From: Dryococelus australis
Lineage: Eukaryota; Arthropoda; Insecta; Phasmatodea; Phasmatidae
Length of the DNA stretch: 64,000 bases
Direction of reading: 5' to 3'
NCBI GenBank assembly: GCA_029891345.1
Contig: CM057002.1
Coordinates: forward strand, 66,420,590-66,484,589
Shown here: in pieces, positions 32,176-40,500 of the stretch
Layout: each line of letters starts with the position of its first letter
Position numbering within the stretch: the first letter of the stretch is position 1
Program-made: the position numbers and the translations under genes
The notes under the pieces: generated by a model
Told to the model about the DNA's origin: nothing
What the model saw: only the letters and a program-made list of their open reading frames with translations
Database searches by the model: none

Positions 32176-33161
32176 TGTGTTTATTAGTCGAATTGCAATA
32201 TTTTGTCATTTATAAGTGGAGGAAAGGTATAAATTATCTGAAAGGAATGATTTAGCAGGTCTTGAAAAGCGCTTACTTTACTGTGAATAGCCTATTCTTA
32301 CCAGGAGTGTGAGTGAGTGAAGATGTGTGGACCGGTTTTAAGGCTCCTATGTACTGAAACGTTTTCTGTGAAATCGTCGTTTGTGTGTAGACGTGTGTTT
32401 TGGTAAATATCTGTTAAGCAATTACGAAATTTTGTTAGAAAAGACAAATACCATTATCTATACCCTTATTTTTTTCTTTTGTCATATTAGGTGTATTAAC
32501 GGAGGGAAAAAAAATCGTGAAAGTGGCCAAATATCGCCTTTTTAAAGCTTGCCTATGAAGTTTCTTTAAGCAGTAAGAGAAAAGTACGATTGTACTGGCG
32601 TAGTTTAATCTACCTAGTGTTAGATAGTTCTTGTGAAAAATATCATTACAGTGAGTGAGTACGAATGCAGTGCATTGTCCCTTTGGTGTAATTTTCTCTA
32701 GTCGGTTAAGCTTAGTTAGCATGAGACGGAGGCGTATCCTGAGAGTACGAGTTAAGCAGGGCTTGATAAGTAACCTTGATTGGAGTGTAGGTTTGTGCGG
32801 GCAGGTGACTGCAGCGGGACACAAGGCTCTTCTCTCCTCCTGCTGGTACCTGGACAGCCTGGAGCCGGGCAGCAGCTGGAGGCAGTACTACGACTGCGAG
32901 CCGACAGACTTCCCTGGAACAGTGCAACAGAAGAGACTGATCGCTGGTGGCGAGGCGTGCATGTGGGGAGAGCTGGTGGACGACAGCAATATAGTGTCCA
33001 GAGTGTGGCCACACGCCTCTGCCACCGCCGAGAAGCTGTGGTCCTCAGCGGGAGCAGACACTGAGGAAGGAGCCGCCCGCAGACTGGAGGAGCACTACTG
33101 CCGCATGAGGAGACGTGGCGTCTCAGCGCAGCCTCCAAATGGACCAGGATACTGTCTCTAG
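15992..33161 (+). CDS. Beta-hexosaminidase (GH20), copy 2, complete, eight exons
   Basis: Exons: 15992-16180, 18613-18835, 19385-19512, 20765-20970, 21933-22045, 24748-24955, 31331-31547 and 32805-33161. They total 1641 nt and splice in consistent phase to a 546-aa protein, the usual size for lysosomal-type hexosaminidases. Residues 1 to about 25 ([20 protein letters not shown]) are a signal peptide. The N-terminal GH20b-like domain spans about 26-165. The barrel follows, with FHWHIVD, EFDTPGH, HLGGDEV (catalytic Asp349 and Glu350 by my count), VVWQ-like [19 protein letters not shown] and [10 protein letters not shown]. The ATG at 15992 is the first that leads into the signal peptide. By family knowledge it hydrolyses terminal beta-linked GlcNAc or GalNAc in the lysosome or outside the cell. 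The lysosomal HEXA/HEXB-like group fits better than the chitinolytic or FDL groups from the C-terminal PPNGPGYC and motif style, but a tree is needed. It is a tandem paralogue of the gene ending at 12993. Confidence 0.95.
16181..18612. other. Intron 1 of hexosaminidase copy 2
   Basis: AT-rich intron with a T run at about 17410-17438. An open frame at 17836-18081 (81 codons, rich in Lys, Arg and aromatics) matches nothing I know and has no splice or start context, so I do not call it a gene. Confidence 0.5.
18613..18835 (+). CDS. Hexosaminidase copy 2, exon 2
   Basis: Acceptor TGTGACAG, donor GTGCGT. It encodes [12 protein letters not shown] near its start and [14 protein letters not shown] at its end. 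The phase 1 end joins the next exon to make a Tyr codon, giving the family pattern MDE-x-YELKI. Confidence 0.9.
19385..19512 (+). CDS. Hexosaminidase copy 2, exon 3
   Basis: Acceptor TATTCCAG, donor GTAAGT. It encodes [19 protein letters not shown], and is the counterpart of the 1212-1324 exon of copy 1. Confidence 0.92.
19513..20764. other. Intron 3 of hexosaminidase copy 2, GC-richer block at 19.98-20.53 kb
   Basis: The stretch 19980-20530 is clearly richer in C and G than the introns around it, with repeated ACTC/TCGC-type words. It resembles an inserted retroelement piece, but I can assign no family and see no coding frame. Confidence 0.3.
20765..20970 (+). CDS. Hexosaminidase copy 2, exon 4
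   Basis: Acceptor GTGTTCCAG, donor GTACAG. It encodes [12 protein letters not shown] and [16 protein letters not shown]. It shares an exact run of about 50 bases with copy 1 in its 3' half. A SINE begins about 15 bases after the donor. Confidence 0.93.
20985..21300 (+). mobile_element. tRNA-headed SINE next to exon 4
   Basis: The A-box-like GGACTCGCACTCGGG region is followed by the B box GGGTTCGATTACCC, as in tRNA-derived SINEs. The body has two copies of a TCTTCTCCTGCTTCTCTGAG unit and the tail reads TTCGACGAGACGTTGAACTG. It starts about 15 bases after the donor of hexosaminidase exon 4. Confidence 0.65.
21320..21720 (+). repeat. Interspersed repeat family 2, copy 1
   Basis: It shares a core (GTGCACTGTCCCTTTGGTGT, then a TAGTTTTCTAGACTCG-like stretch) and an upstream TTTTATCTATAAAT-type block with 34745-35160 and, at its 3' part, with 32640-32804. 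No terminal repeats or coding frame were found. Confidence 0.55.
21933..22045 (+). CDS. Hexosaminidase copy 2, exon 5
   Basis: Acceptor AATTGCAG, donor GTACAT. It encodes [16 protein letters not shown]. Confidence 0.92.
22552..23327 (-). CDS. Unrecognised overlapping open frames in an intron
   Basis: Two - strand open frames overlap: 164 codons at 22833-23327 and 119 codons at 22552-22911. The first has ordinary soluble-protein composition ([31 protein letters not shown]) and the second starts [17 protein letters not shown] and runs into a Cys-rich repeat. The way they overlap suggests one former protein with a frameshift near 22850-22910. I know no family for it. It lies inside intron 5 of hexosaminidase copy 2, so it is probably an insertion, possibly from a mobile or viral element. 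Confidence 0.35.
22670..22830. repeat. 21-bp minisatellite encoding a Cys-Gly-Ala-Cys repeat on the - strand
   Basis: About seven units of a 21-bp word related to ACGCACCACAATCAGTACCA keep the frame. On the - strand each unit reads like D-C-G-A-C-x-A, on the + strand like N-Q-H-H-T-H-H. The - frame continues the unrecognised frame above. Confidence 0.85.
24325..24715. mobile_element. MITE family 1, copy B
   Basis: It aligns with copy C at 30897-31302 and the reverse complement of copy A: GTTGGTAACAGTGAGGGAAA, a GTGTAAGGTAAT block, ATGAATAAAATGATCAGGCC, then ACAAGTAGATCTAAAGCAGG. Its end lies about 33 bases before hexosaminidase exon 6. The left terminus is worn. Confidence 0.65.
24748..24955 (+). 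CDS. Hexosaminidase copy 2, exon 6 (catalytic HLGGDE)
   Basis: Acceptor TTGTACAG, donor GTGAGA. It encodes [17 protein letters not shown] and [13 protein letters not shown] with the catalytic Asp-Glu pair. A copy of MITE family 1 ends about 33 bases upstream. Confidence 0.94.
24956..26270. other. Intron 6 of hexosaminidase copy 2, left part
   Basis: AT-rich intron. I see no gene, RNA or clear mobile element in it. Confidence 0.5.
26273..26346. repeat. Compound (TG)n(TA)n microsatellite
   Basis: About 14 TG units run straight into about 22 TA units. The Cys-Val and Tyr-Ile frames here are by-products. Confidence 0.95.
26435..26915. mobile_element. Two SINE copies in head-to-head inverted arrangement
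   Basis: Bases 26435-26525 (CGAGGGTGAAGCAAGGTGAA, GAGCAGCG, ATCCCCGAGGAAACCC) recur inverted at about 26815-26915. The left copy goes on to CCACCGGGAATCGAACCC and CGCCTTAACCGCTATGCCA, which backwards are the B and A boxes of a tRNA-like head (GGGTTCGATTCCCGG and TGGCATAGCGGTTAAGGCG). Confidence 0.7.
27525..27610 (-). repeat. tRNA-like SINE head fragment
   Basis: Read backwards, it has an A-box-like TCCGTGGATCACATGCTTGC stretch and the B box GGGTTCAAGTCCCGG at tRNA-like spacing. It has no proper acceptor stem, so it is a SINE head rather than a tRNA gene. Confidence 0.5.
29296..29456. repeat. Three tandem copies of a ~57-bp unit
   Basis: The unit has AATATCAAAACTTTATTAAT, then ACTATATATTCTC and CCACACACTACAATAGTTT. 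The three copies differ by a few bases and a small deletion. Confidence 0.9.
29490..30660. repeat. Ancient ~285-bp tandem array in intron 6
   Basis: Four diverged units start near 29497, 29784, 30069 and 30352. Each has, in order, a CATTTTGAAAATAAGT-like start, a CCACAGTACTACTTGTTTG block, a TTTGTCAGTT..TCCGAGATATGA block, an AAAATGGCAGA block and a CATACAAAGTT.GTTGAAATTG block. Fainter pieces occur at 27690-28120. No frame is kept across the units. Confidence 0.65.
30897..31302. mobile_element. MITE family 1, copy C
   Basis: Left end AGGCTGTTCACGATAAAGTG. It aligns along its length with the reverse complement of copy A, including GTTGGTCACGATGGAGGGAA and CACAACGTGCATACAAGTAG. The right end, near GAGTAGCCTAT, lies about 29 bases before hexosaminidase exon 7. 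Confidence 0.75.
31331..31547 (+). CDS. Hexosaminidase copy 2, exon 7
   Basis: Acceptor TTGGCAG, donor CAT|GTTAGT, phase 0 out. It encodes [19 protein letters not shown] and [15 protein letters not shown] family 1 copy C ends about 29 bases upstream and a 26-bp minisatellite begins 31 bases downstream, so this exon is boxed in by repeats. Confidence 0.9.
31579..31942. repeat. 26-bp minisatellite, 14 units, just after exon 7
   Basis: The unit is GAGGGCTAGGCTGGTGGACA plus CACACT. Fourteen units of exactly 26 bases run without gaps, most differing at 0-3 positions. The array begins 31 bases after the donor of hexosaminidase copy 2 exon 7. Confidence 0.95.
31982..32297. mobile_element. MITE family 1, copy D, carrying a (TA)n tract
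   Basis: The ends are inverted: GTAGGCTTTTCATGGTAAAG...GTGAGCAC on the left and GCTTACTTTACTGTGAATAG...CCTAT on the right, matching the other copies' termini. The interior is short and holds a (TA)n run at about 32100-32171. Confidence 0.65.
32330..32804 (+). repeat. Interspersed repeat family 2, copy 2, touching the last exon of copy 2
   Basis: The 3' part (AGTGCATTGTCCCTTTGGTG, then AGCAGGGCTTGATAAG and GTTTGTGCGGGCAG) matches 34975-35160, which reads GTTTGTTCGGGTAG at the same place. The repeat therefore appears to run up to the splice acceptor of hexosaminidase exon 8. The left border is a guess. Confidence 0.5.
32805..33161 (+). CDS. Hexosaminidase copy 2, last exon
   Basis: It starts at GCGGGCAG|GTGACTGCA and ends at TAG 33159-33161. 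It encodes [50 protein letters not shown] and QPPNGPGYC. The acceptor has almost no pyrimidine tract and lies at the edge of an interspersed repeat. Confidence 0.9.
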   Translation: MTAAGHKALLSSCWYLDSLEPGSSWRQYYDCEPTDFPGTVQQKRLIAGGEACMWGELVDDSNIVSRVWPHASATAEKLWSSAGADTEEGAARRLEEHYCRMRRRGVSAQPPNGPGYCL

Positions 33162-34740
33162 AATACACACTGCATGGTACTTCTGTCCTTGTAGCGTTTT
33201 TACTAGGTTGACCACTGTGAACTCTTTACTAAGTGTATATAACACGAGAATATGAACCAATGGTCATTGAGGCTAATCCTTATAACGTTACTGTATTCTG
33301 GGGGAATAACTCAAGATAGACACAAGACAAGTGCAAAAGCCATTAATTCTTTTATTTTATTACACTTTCTCATACAAAATGATCTTAAATACATTAACAA
33401 ACAATACAGAATAATTACTAGATATGAAATATCTTTAACAAACAATACTGAATAACTCTCGACTCATCCAAGCTAGAGTTATGTTATCAAATATCAAGGC
33501 TGTTAATTGGGGACTCTAGGGTTCGCTGCACATAGTATCGTTTCCGGATCTTTCCTGCACCCAGAACTAAATATCTCCTTACCACTGGTATTAGTGACAT
33601 TGGGCCGGAGCTCCTCCGCCTCGTAATGTCGTGTAGTCATGGTGATTAGCTGATCAGGTCACGTCTCTCCAAGACGTCAGTATCTCGGCTCGCTCTGCAG
33701 TGTTGCCCTCAAGCTGCTCGCGCCGACCTTCGGCATCGAGTGCCCTCGAAGTGGTACCGTCACAGAAGGGGGGGGGGGGGTGAAGTCATGCACCAGCGGC
33801 CTTTTATACCTTGCGGTTGGCTGACATACAGGGACGCCTTCTGCCACCCTCGCTGCTCCCTATCTCCCCTCACCACAAAGTGCGCCAGGACATCACTCGG
33901 GCATCAAGTTGCGGGTTCGAGCCCCGCGCCCACAACATCGTGTTCATTACGAACACTAATTATTTCTTCCTTCTAGAAACCATTCGAAGTGAACATGACG
34001 ATCGTGCTTGGGTTACCTGATTGTTCATCCTGGAATATAGCTTCAAGCTATAAATTCTCCTGCGTACTGAAATTCATATTTATGCCTCTTTGAATGGTTT
34101 TCAAGTGACATTGTTTTATGTAGGCGACCACGATGAGAAAAATGCTTTCTTGAATTAAGCAAAGTTTGTTTCGCGCAACCAAATTAATTGTTTGTATAGG
34201 GGCAATAATAAATTTTGTTGTTCTTATTTGGTTGATGCAAACTGTAAGGTTTGATTGGTGCAACAAAATACTGTGATTCAAACCCAGATTGTGTGGGCCC
34301 GCGCGCTATGCCCTAGTAGCCTAGACTAAAGCGACTGCTGAAATTGAAATGTTTTTAAATACATACATTTTAAAAACTGGGCAATTGCGTAAATAAGTAT
34401 TTCAAGTTTTACAGATTTACATTTCAGTTTACCATTGAACTAGTTTTATTAGAATTTTCATACCAATATTTAGCATCGATAAATGCACTAACAAACATTG
34501 TTACTATTCTGATTGTCACGAACAAACTCTCGAGTTGTATTTAGAATGCTCGCCCCACATCACGGCGGATCGGACTCGACTTCCGGCGTGGCTGACACGA
34601 ATATTCGTATCCGGGAAACATGGCAGACGTTACCACTGTCCAGTGGGCCTTTTTTTTTCGGGGCACGTCCATTTCACTCCCATGTAATTTCGCCATTGCT
34701 CCATCTCCACCCCAGGTGCTCTTCATCGGCGCCACCACGA
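33162..34740. other. Intergenic spacer with G run and tRNA-like piece
   Basis: This follows the stop codon of hexosaminidase copy 2. It holds a G run at about 33768-33780 and a segment at 33870-33935 with GGGTTCGAGCCCCGC, a B-box-like word. The part 33600-33900 is GC-richer, as if inserted. No gene is recognised. Confidence 0.4.
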
Positions 34741-34744
34741 GCTC

Positions 34745-35160
34745 TATAGTCTAGTCGCGGTGTATGAAATGTTTGGTTCTTTTCAAAATATGTCATGTAT
34801 CACAAGTGTTCTCTGTTTCTGTTAACATAAAAGTACCTCATTTTCTGTTAAATTGAACTTTTACTTATATTTTATCTGTAAATGGTATTATTGCATTTCC
34901 AATCGATATGAATAAAAACGGAGAAAACGGGAGTGTTGGTAATGCCTAGTGATAAATAGTTCTTATGCAGCTTATTGTTAAAGTGAGTACGCACGGATGC
35001 GGCGCGTTGTCCCTTTGGTTTAGTTTTATATACTCGGTTAAACTTTATTTGCATGACGTGAATGAATAACTTGAAAGTAGAACTTTGGCAGGGCTTCAGA
35101 ATAGGTGGAAGTAATAGTGAATGGAATATACTTGCATTGCAGCGATAGTTTGTTCGGGTA
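34745..35160 (+). repeat. Interspersed repeat family 2, copy 3
   Basis: Its blocks match copy 1: ACTTTTACTTATATTTTATC, AATCGATATGAATAAAAACG-like, TGTTGGTAATGCCTAGTGAT-like and TTGTCCCTTTGGTTTAGTTT. No coding frame is kept. Confidence 0.55.
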
Positions 35161-36412
35161 GGTATGGCTAACACATGCCACACAACTTTTTCCAACATTA
35201 CACGATGTCATTTAAAACAGCAATATCATGCACCAAAAGCACATGTGTTCCTATGTGACGGATGTTGAGATTAATTGTTGGAACAATATGGATTAATGTC
35301 TCGTAAACGGCGCATTCAAATAACTCAAGACGGTATTTTTGTACACTATGTACGGTAGATTACAAATCCACAGGAAACAACAAACATATTGGTACAGTTA
35401 AAGTTTTATTTGCACAAATATGGTGCCAACCCCTCCTTTTTCATGGATGGGGTCTGATATTGGAGCCTAGCCCGTTGTTCTGTGCCCTGGTATTCGTCGT
35501 TTAATAATGCAGTATCCATGAATACAGACAGTTTTTCGTTTATTCCTCCGAGCATACACACAGAGTGCACATTGAATATTGCTGCTGTGTTTTCTTTCGA
35601 GGCTGAAATCTCGAACAGCTGACTAGGGGCATCATGGCGCAGCCAAGCCACTTGATACAATGTTTACAGCAGTTGTGACAAGTGTAAATAGTCCACCATT
35701 AATTTTAAACAATATACTTTTGTGTGGGTGAGATCATCCAATGGAAGAGTCTGCAGGGCTGTGTCGAGTGCACACTTCCTGTAGTGTACCCACCATGCGT
35801 ACTCCGTCTGCTCTAGTATGTTCCACTAGCTTTGATCATGCCAAGGGAAAGCTGAATAAGTCATATGTTTGTTAATGTGTTACCATCATATATAACGTAG
35901 TTACTAATAGTCCCATAAGCAACGCCCATTTTTTCTGAAACATTTTGTATAAACGGCATGGTTGCGGGCACAGTGAAGCCTCCAGCACCACGAGAGGAGA
36001 TGACAATTACCTACGTGGTGCTTATTTCGGTCGCCAGATGGGTTTGAAGCCTAGCATAAAACCGTTGAGTTGAAGGCACCGACCTGTTCGGGCTATGTGT
36101 ATAGTAGGCAAGTCATGGCGATTGAAGCGGTGAACAGCACACTGCTGGGGAGACTGCCGCAAAAACACTATGGCGTCCAAAGTATTCTTCCATTGAGACC
36201 TCAGGACAAGTTCATTGACTAAGGGAGTGAAGTACACAAGGTAACCTGTTCTTACAAATCTTAAACACATATGTCTAACTTATAACAACAGACTGGATAC
36301 AATAAGCATGACGCACAGAATATCGCAAGTGCAAGATTATCTGCACAATAAATTCTTGACTTGAGACAAACTTTGCATGCAAAGCAAGCGAGACATTAGA
36401 GATGTTTGCACA

Positions 36413-36612
36413 CCACTCTAAATTCGAATCAGTGGAAAACCACTGATTCACAGTAAAAATGCCTTCACTTAGACTCAGCGAATAAAAATCTGATTGCTTG
36501 AGTGGAGAAATTACGCTGATTGAATTAGTGATGTGAAAAATTTCACTGATTCTAAGTGGAGCCATTTTCACTGCGAATCAGTGGTTTTCCACCGACTCAA
36601 ATTTAGAGAGTA
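36413..36612. mobile_element. Fold-back MITE (~200 bp)
   Basis: Bases 36413-36470 and 36553-36612 are inverted copies: CTCTAAATTCGAATCAGTGG...AAAACCACTGATTC against the reverse complement of GAATCAGTGGTTTTCCACCG...TAGAGAG. Each arm itself contains the near-palindrome GAATCAGTGGAAAACCACTGATTC in parts. The flanks at 35160-36400 and 36620-37300 show no gene. Confidence 0.8.
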
Positions 36613-37322
36613 GGTACAGGTTCCTCTGCAATCATCATCTGATAAGGCCCCATAAGTGCTTTCTGCCAATCCCTAGTTCGATATAGGAAGATCACATTTA
36701 CTGTAGTGCATTAAATACTGCCATAAAAATTATAACAACATATAAAATCACAGGGCATAAAGCAAGTTATTTGTATAGTATCAGTTGAAATGAAGAGGAA
36801 CTATAAAGACACTGAAGAGAAAAGATTATTGCTATTCTGCTGGCACACATATGTAACTCTATCGGTAATTATAAATTGACTGTCAGCAACCACTTTACCG
36901 AAAATTAATTTATTTTGACAACAATTTACAGGACATTAGGTTTCCACTCTACTTAATACATACTGAAGTTCACATCATTAGACGTATTATTTTGTGATAA
37001 GCTTTCAAATAACCGCATATTTCCTTATAACTACAAAATAACCATAAATATTTCGAAGCATAAACATCTTAAGCACAGATTTCCTGAATTTAACGAGAAA
37101 TTATCAGTCAAATGAATGTAGCTAATATTTTACAGAATTCGTTTAACATAAGAAGGTTACTTTGAAATAACTACAGATATTAAATAATCAAACGTTTTGG
37201 ATAACAGCAAAGAAGTTTAAATTCAATGTCAGTTAAAGCTAAACGTCTCCTATACAGCGTTTCGTATTAAATCAAGTTATTAAAAATTATTCTGTATCTA
37301 CTATTTGGTCACACGAAGTCAT

Positions 37323-37505
37323 TTATGAGACTCTAACAATGAGAATAATAAAGAATACAATCAAAAATACATAAAACATAATTCGGTCTAGAACTCCAAC
37401 CAAGAATCTCCACTTGTTGGTAGGATACGTCAGTACACTTATGTCTTCAGAGTTATCGATCACATTAGCTCTCTCTTCATTATCTGGCTTCTGTGTCGTG
37501 GAAAC
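37323..37505 (-). CDS. Ion channel, last exon with M4
   Basis: Acceptor CTTACTTCAAG. It encodes a charged linker (KPDNEERANVIDNSEDISV), then WRFLVGVLDRIMFYVFLI and a final VRVS before TAA at 37325-37323. W..L..VLDR followed by a hydrophobic helix at the very C-terminus is typical of M4. Confidence 0.88.
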   Translation of the reverse strand, partial: VSTTQKPDNEERANVIDNSEDISVLTYPTNKWRFLVGVLDRIMFYVFLIVFFIILIVRVS

Positions 37506-40500
37506 CTTGAAGTAAGAAAAAGTACTTGTTGGCGCCCAAAATCATAAACAACTTTCCTAAAGCAAGATCTAAATTATTTTTAAACTGAAGTCACTGTGTC
37601 TAAATATTATTTCCAGAAAAATCAGAAGGTACGTAAATATACGGACTTTTTTTTTATATATTTCATTTTCCATTAACCAAAGGAATGCAATTTCAGCTTT
37701 CCAAAGATAGCTAATCGTGTATTGATCTGTATAAGTTTCATACGAACTTCTTACACAATGAAACGTTAGAAAACTCAAGAATAATTTGGAATAAAAATAC
37801 TTTCATTGGAGTACAGCTTAGCAGTTAATATATTATGTAAAATTGTGACCGAAAAGAAAGGGAAAGGTTTTAGGAAATCATCATGAGAAATGGATGATAC
37901 AGTCGCATAAGTACACGAAATGTATGTAAAGGTACGAGCTGCCAGATAAGACACTGACATCAAATATAAGAAAGTAGTAGGATTATAGTGGTCGATGCCC
38001 TCAAATGTATGGCGATATCACCCAGGTCCTGCTACATGTGGGAAAAAGGGCCAAAATATAAGAATTCTTTGGAAAAAGTATCCAATATAATGCAAAGTGG
38101 AAGACGATTATGTAATGAAATCATCTCAAATTAATGAAAAACAAAGGAATGATATATGTTTGTGAATAACTAGTTGGAACTGTTGCTTAAGGACATAAAC
38201 GCGCTTTCAGATTGTTTTTTTTTAATTATGAAAGATATGTTGGTGCAGCAAAAGTTAGATACTTCTTCATTATATACTGGAAATTTTATTAAATGCAAAA
38301 TATCTATGCAAAATAAACGTTGCAGTTAATTTGACAGTATTTATCATACTATAAGTATGTGATAAATTCTACAAATGTAGGAAGAAGTCTATATTAATAA
38401 GATACGTATGGAACTGAATAACTGGGTAGCAATGTCATTAAAACAAGTTAGACTAAAAAGTTGATTCTTTTCCGAGCAAATGTATCGGAATACTACCATT
38501 TATGTGTAGGATAAAAGTTTACCAAAAGCGTTTTCTCACTATACGTATACAATTATGTAAATTTCCGTATAATTTCTTACAGTATACAGACTATTACAAA
38601 AATAAACGTCCAAATTGTAGGAGACGCTCCTCGAATCTAGAGGAAGCAAAATCAATATATAAACATGGGTCCGGAAACGCTTTGTTTCTTTACTACGGCG
38701 CCCATTACATAACGTTCATTGTATGGCCTGCGGGCTGGAATGCCATCATAGCTGTTGTGTAACGACAGCCCCATGCCAGACTGTCGAGCTGGCCTTTCCA
38801 CAGGACGCAGTGCTCTATCTGATGCAGCATCAAACAGGATTGTACGGGTGTCACGTGCTCAGTAGTTGGACGTAGGTTGGAGAACGTAGTTGTATGCGGT
38901 GCCGTGTAACATGCACGCGATAGCTTCGATGGCATTTCACACAACCGTGATCCATCATACATGCCTTACAATTTACGTTATGTAGTAACTGTTGTAAAGA
39001 AACGAAGCCTTTTCGGACCTATATTCACATAACTTTTTTCCTTCTTCAAGACGCGAGGAGCAATTCCTCCAAGTTTTGACGTGTATTGTTGCATCATTCT
39101 GTACAAAAATGATTGAGGGAAGACACAACTCGGTGCAAGTATGATGCGAGGTAGAGAGTGGGGAAGTTTGGACAGATCTTGAAAACAAAGTCTCAGGAGT
39201 CGATGAGGGTGAAGCGAAATGAGTATGGAGCAGCGCCGAAATGCAATGGTAGGGGAAAAGGGAGATCCCAGAGAAAATCCGCCGACCAGCGGAATAATCC
39301 AGCATGATTCACACTTGTGAAAACCAGGAATCAAACCCGGTTCACATTGGTGGGAGGCGAGCGTCCTAGCCACTGTAGTCCCTACGAAGCGAGGTAGAGC
39401 GGAGGTGATAGACCCACCTTGCTGATGTCCCCGGCCAATAGCGCCTGAGCCAGGCGGTACTCGAGCAGCCACTGGACAACGCCGCTGCTCCACTTTGGAG
39501 GCAGACTGCTGGAGGAAGACAGTGTGAGGACGAGCACGGCTGTCACTAGAGACAACCCAGCCAGAAGCAGCGAGTCGCGGTAGAACAAAACTGCACACCA
39601 CACACACACACACACACGTACTGTCTGCAGGGCTATGCTCGCCGTAGATATAGATGTGTTTGTAATGGAGCAATGCACTGCAGAATTATCGTACACAATA
39701 CCACAACTATCGCAACTGTACTATTTATAATATACATGAAAGAAGAATTCATATATTCAGAAACAATCAAATAATTTAATAAGAGCATATTTTAAATCCA
39801 AATTGGGTGATTTTTACATTTTGCATGCTTCATAAAGAATATTTTGCAAATAAATTCAAACAAGCAAGACTATCATAATACTATTTAGCTAGTCAAATGT
39901 AATACATTTTTAATAGTGTGGTTTAGAAATATTTGTAACTGATTTTATGTACATCCATGTCAGCCATGAAAGCTGCTAGTTTTAGAACTAAGAACAAATA
40001 TACATTAAATCAATGATTAAAAATAAATTTTAACAATGTTACCAATATTATCTTATTTACGATCATAGCAATTATGATGAATACTCTACTTGAAGGTTTT
40101 CTCGCAAAATTTGTTTTTTAAATTATCCAGAATGAAAAAATTCTTATATTTTAATTGAAAAGGGTTTTTATTAAATTAATTCATTACACATTTAAATAAG
40201 TTAGCTCTAGGAAATATATTTTATGTTGTTTCAAAATATATGCATACTTCAATATGAAAAATTAATCGTAATTTTGTGACAATTTTTCTAGTGCATGTAC
40301 TACTTTGCAATGAGTTGTGAATATTGTACAGTTGTATGCTGTGCTCCATTGGAAACCACCTTACTTCTATCCTAAGAGACATAAAATTAACTATTACACA
40401 GCCTCAGGTTTGCCATCATACGGGGTTTATGGGCACAGGTCATTTCAGGACAACTATTATATCGATAACATTACGATTGTTTCTAACATTATGTTAGTTA

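Noticed and set aside
1212..33161. The idea that the two hexosaminidase genes are two haplotypes joined by mistake
   Set aside because: Introns do not align, exon lengths differ, and many coding differences exist, so they are true paralogues in tandem.
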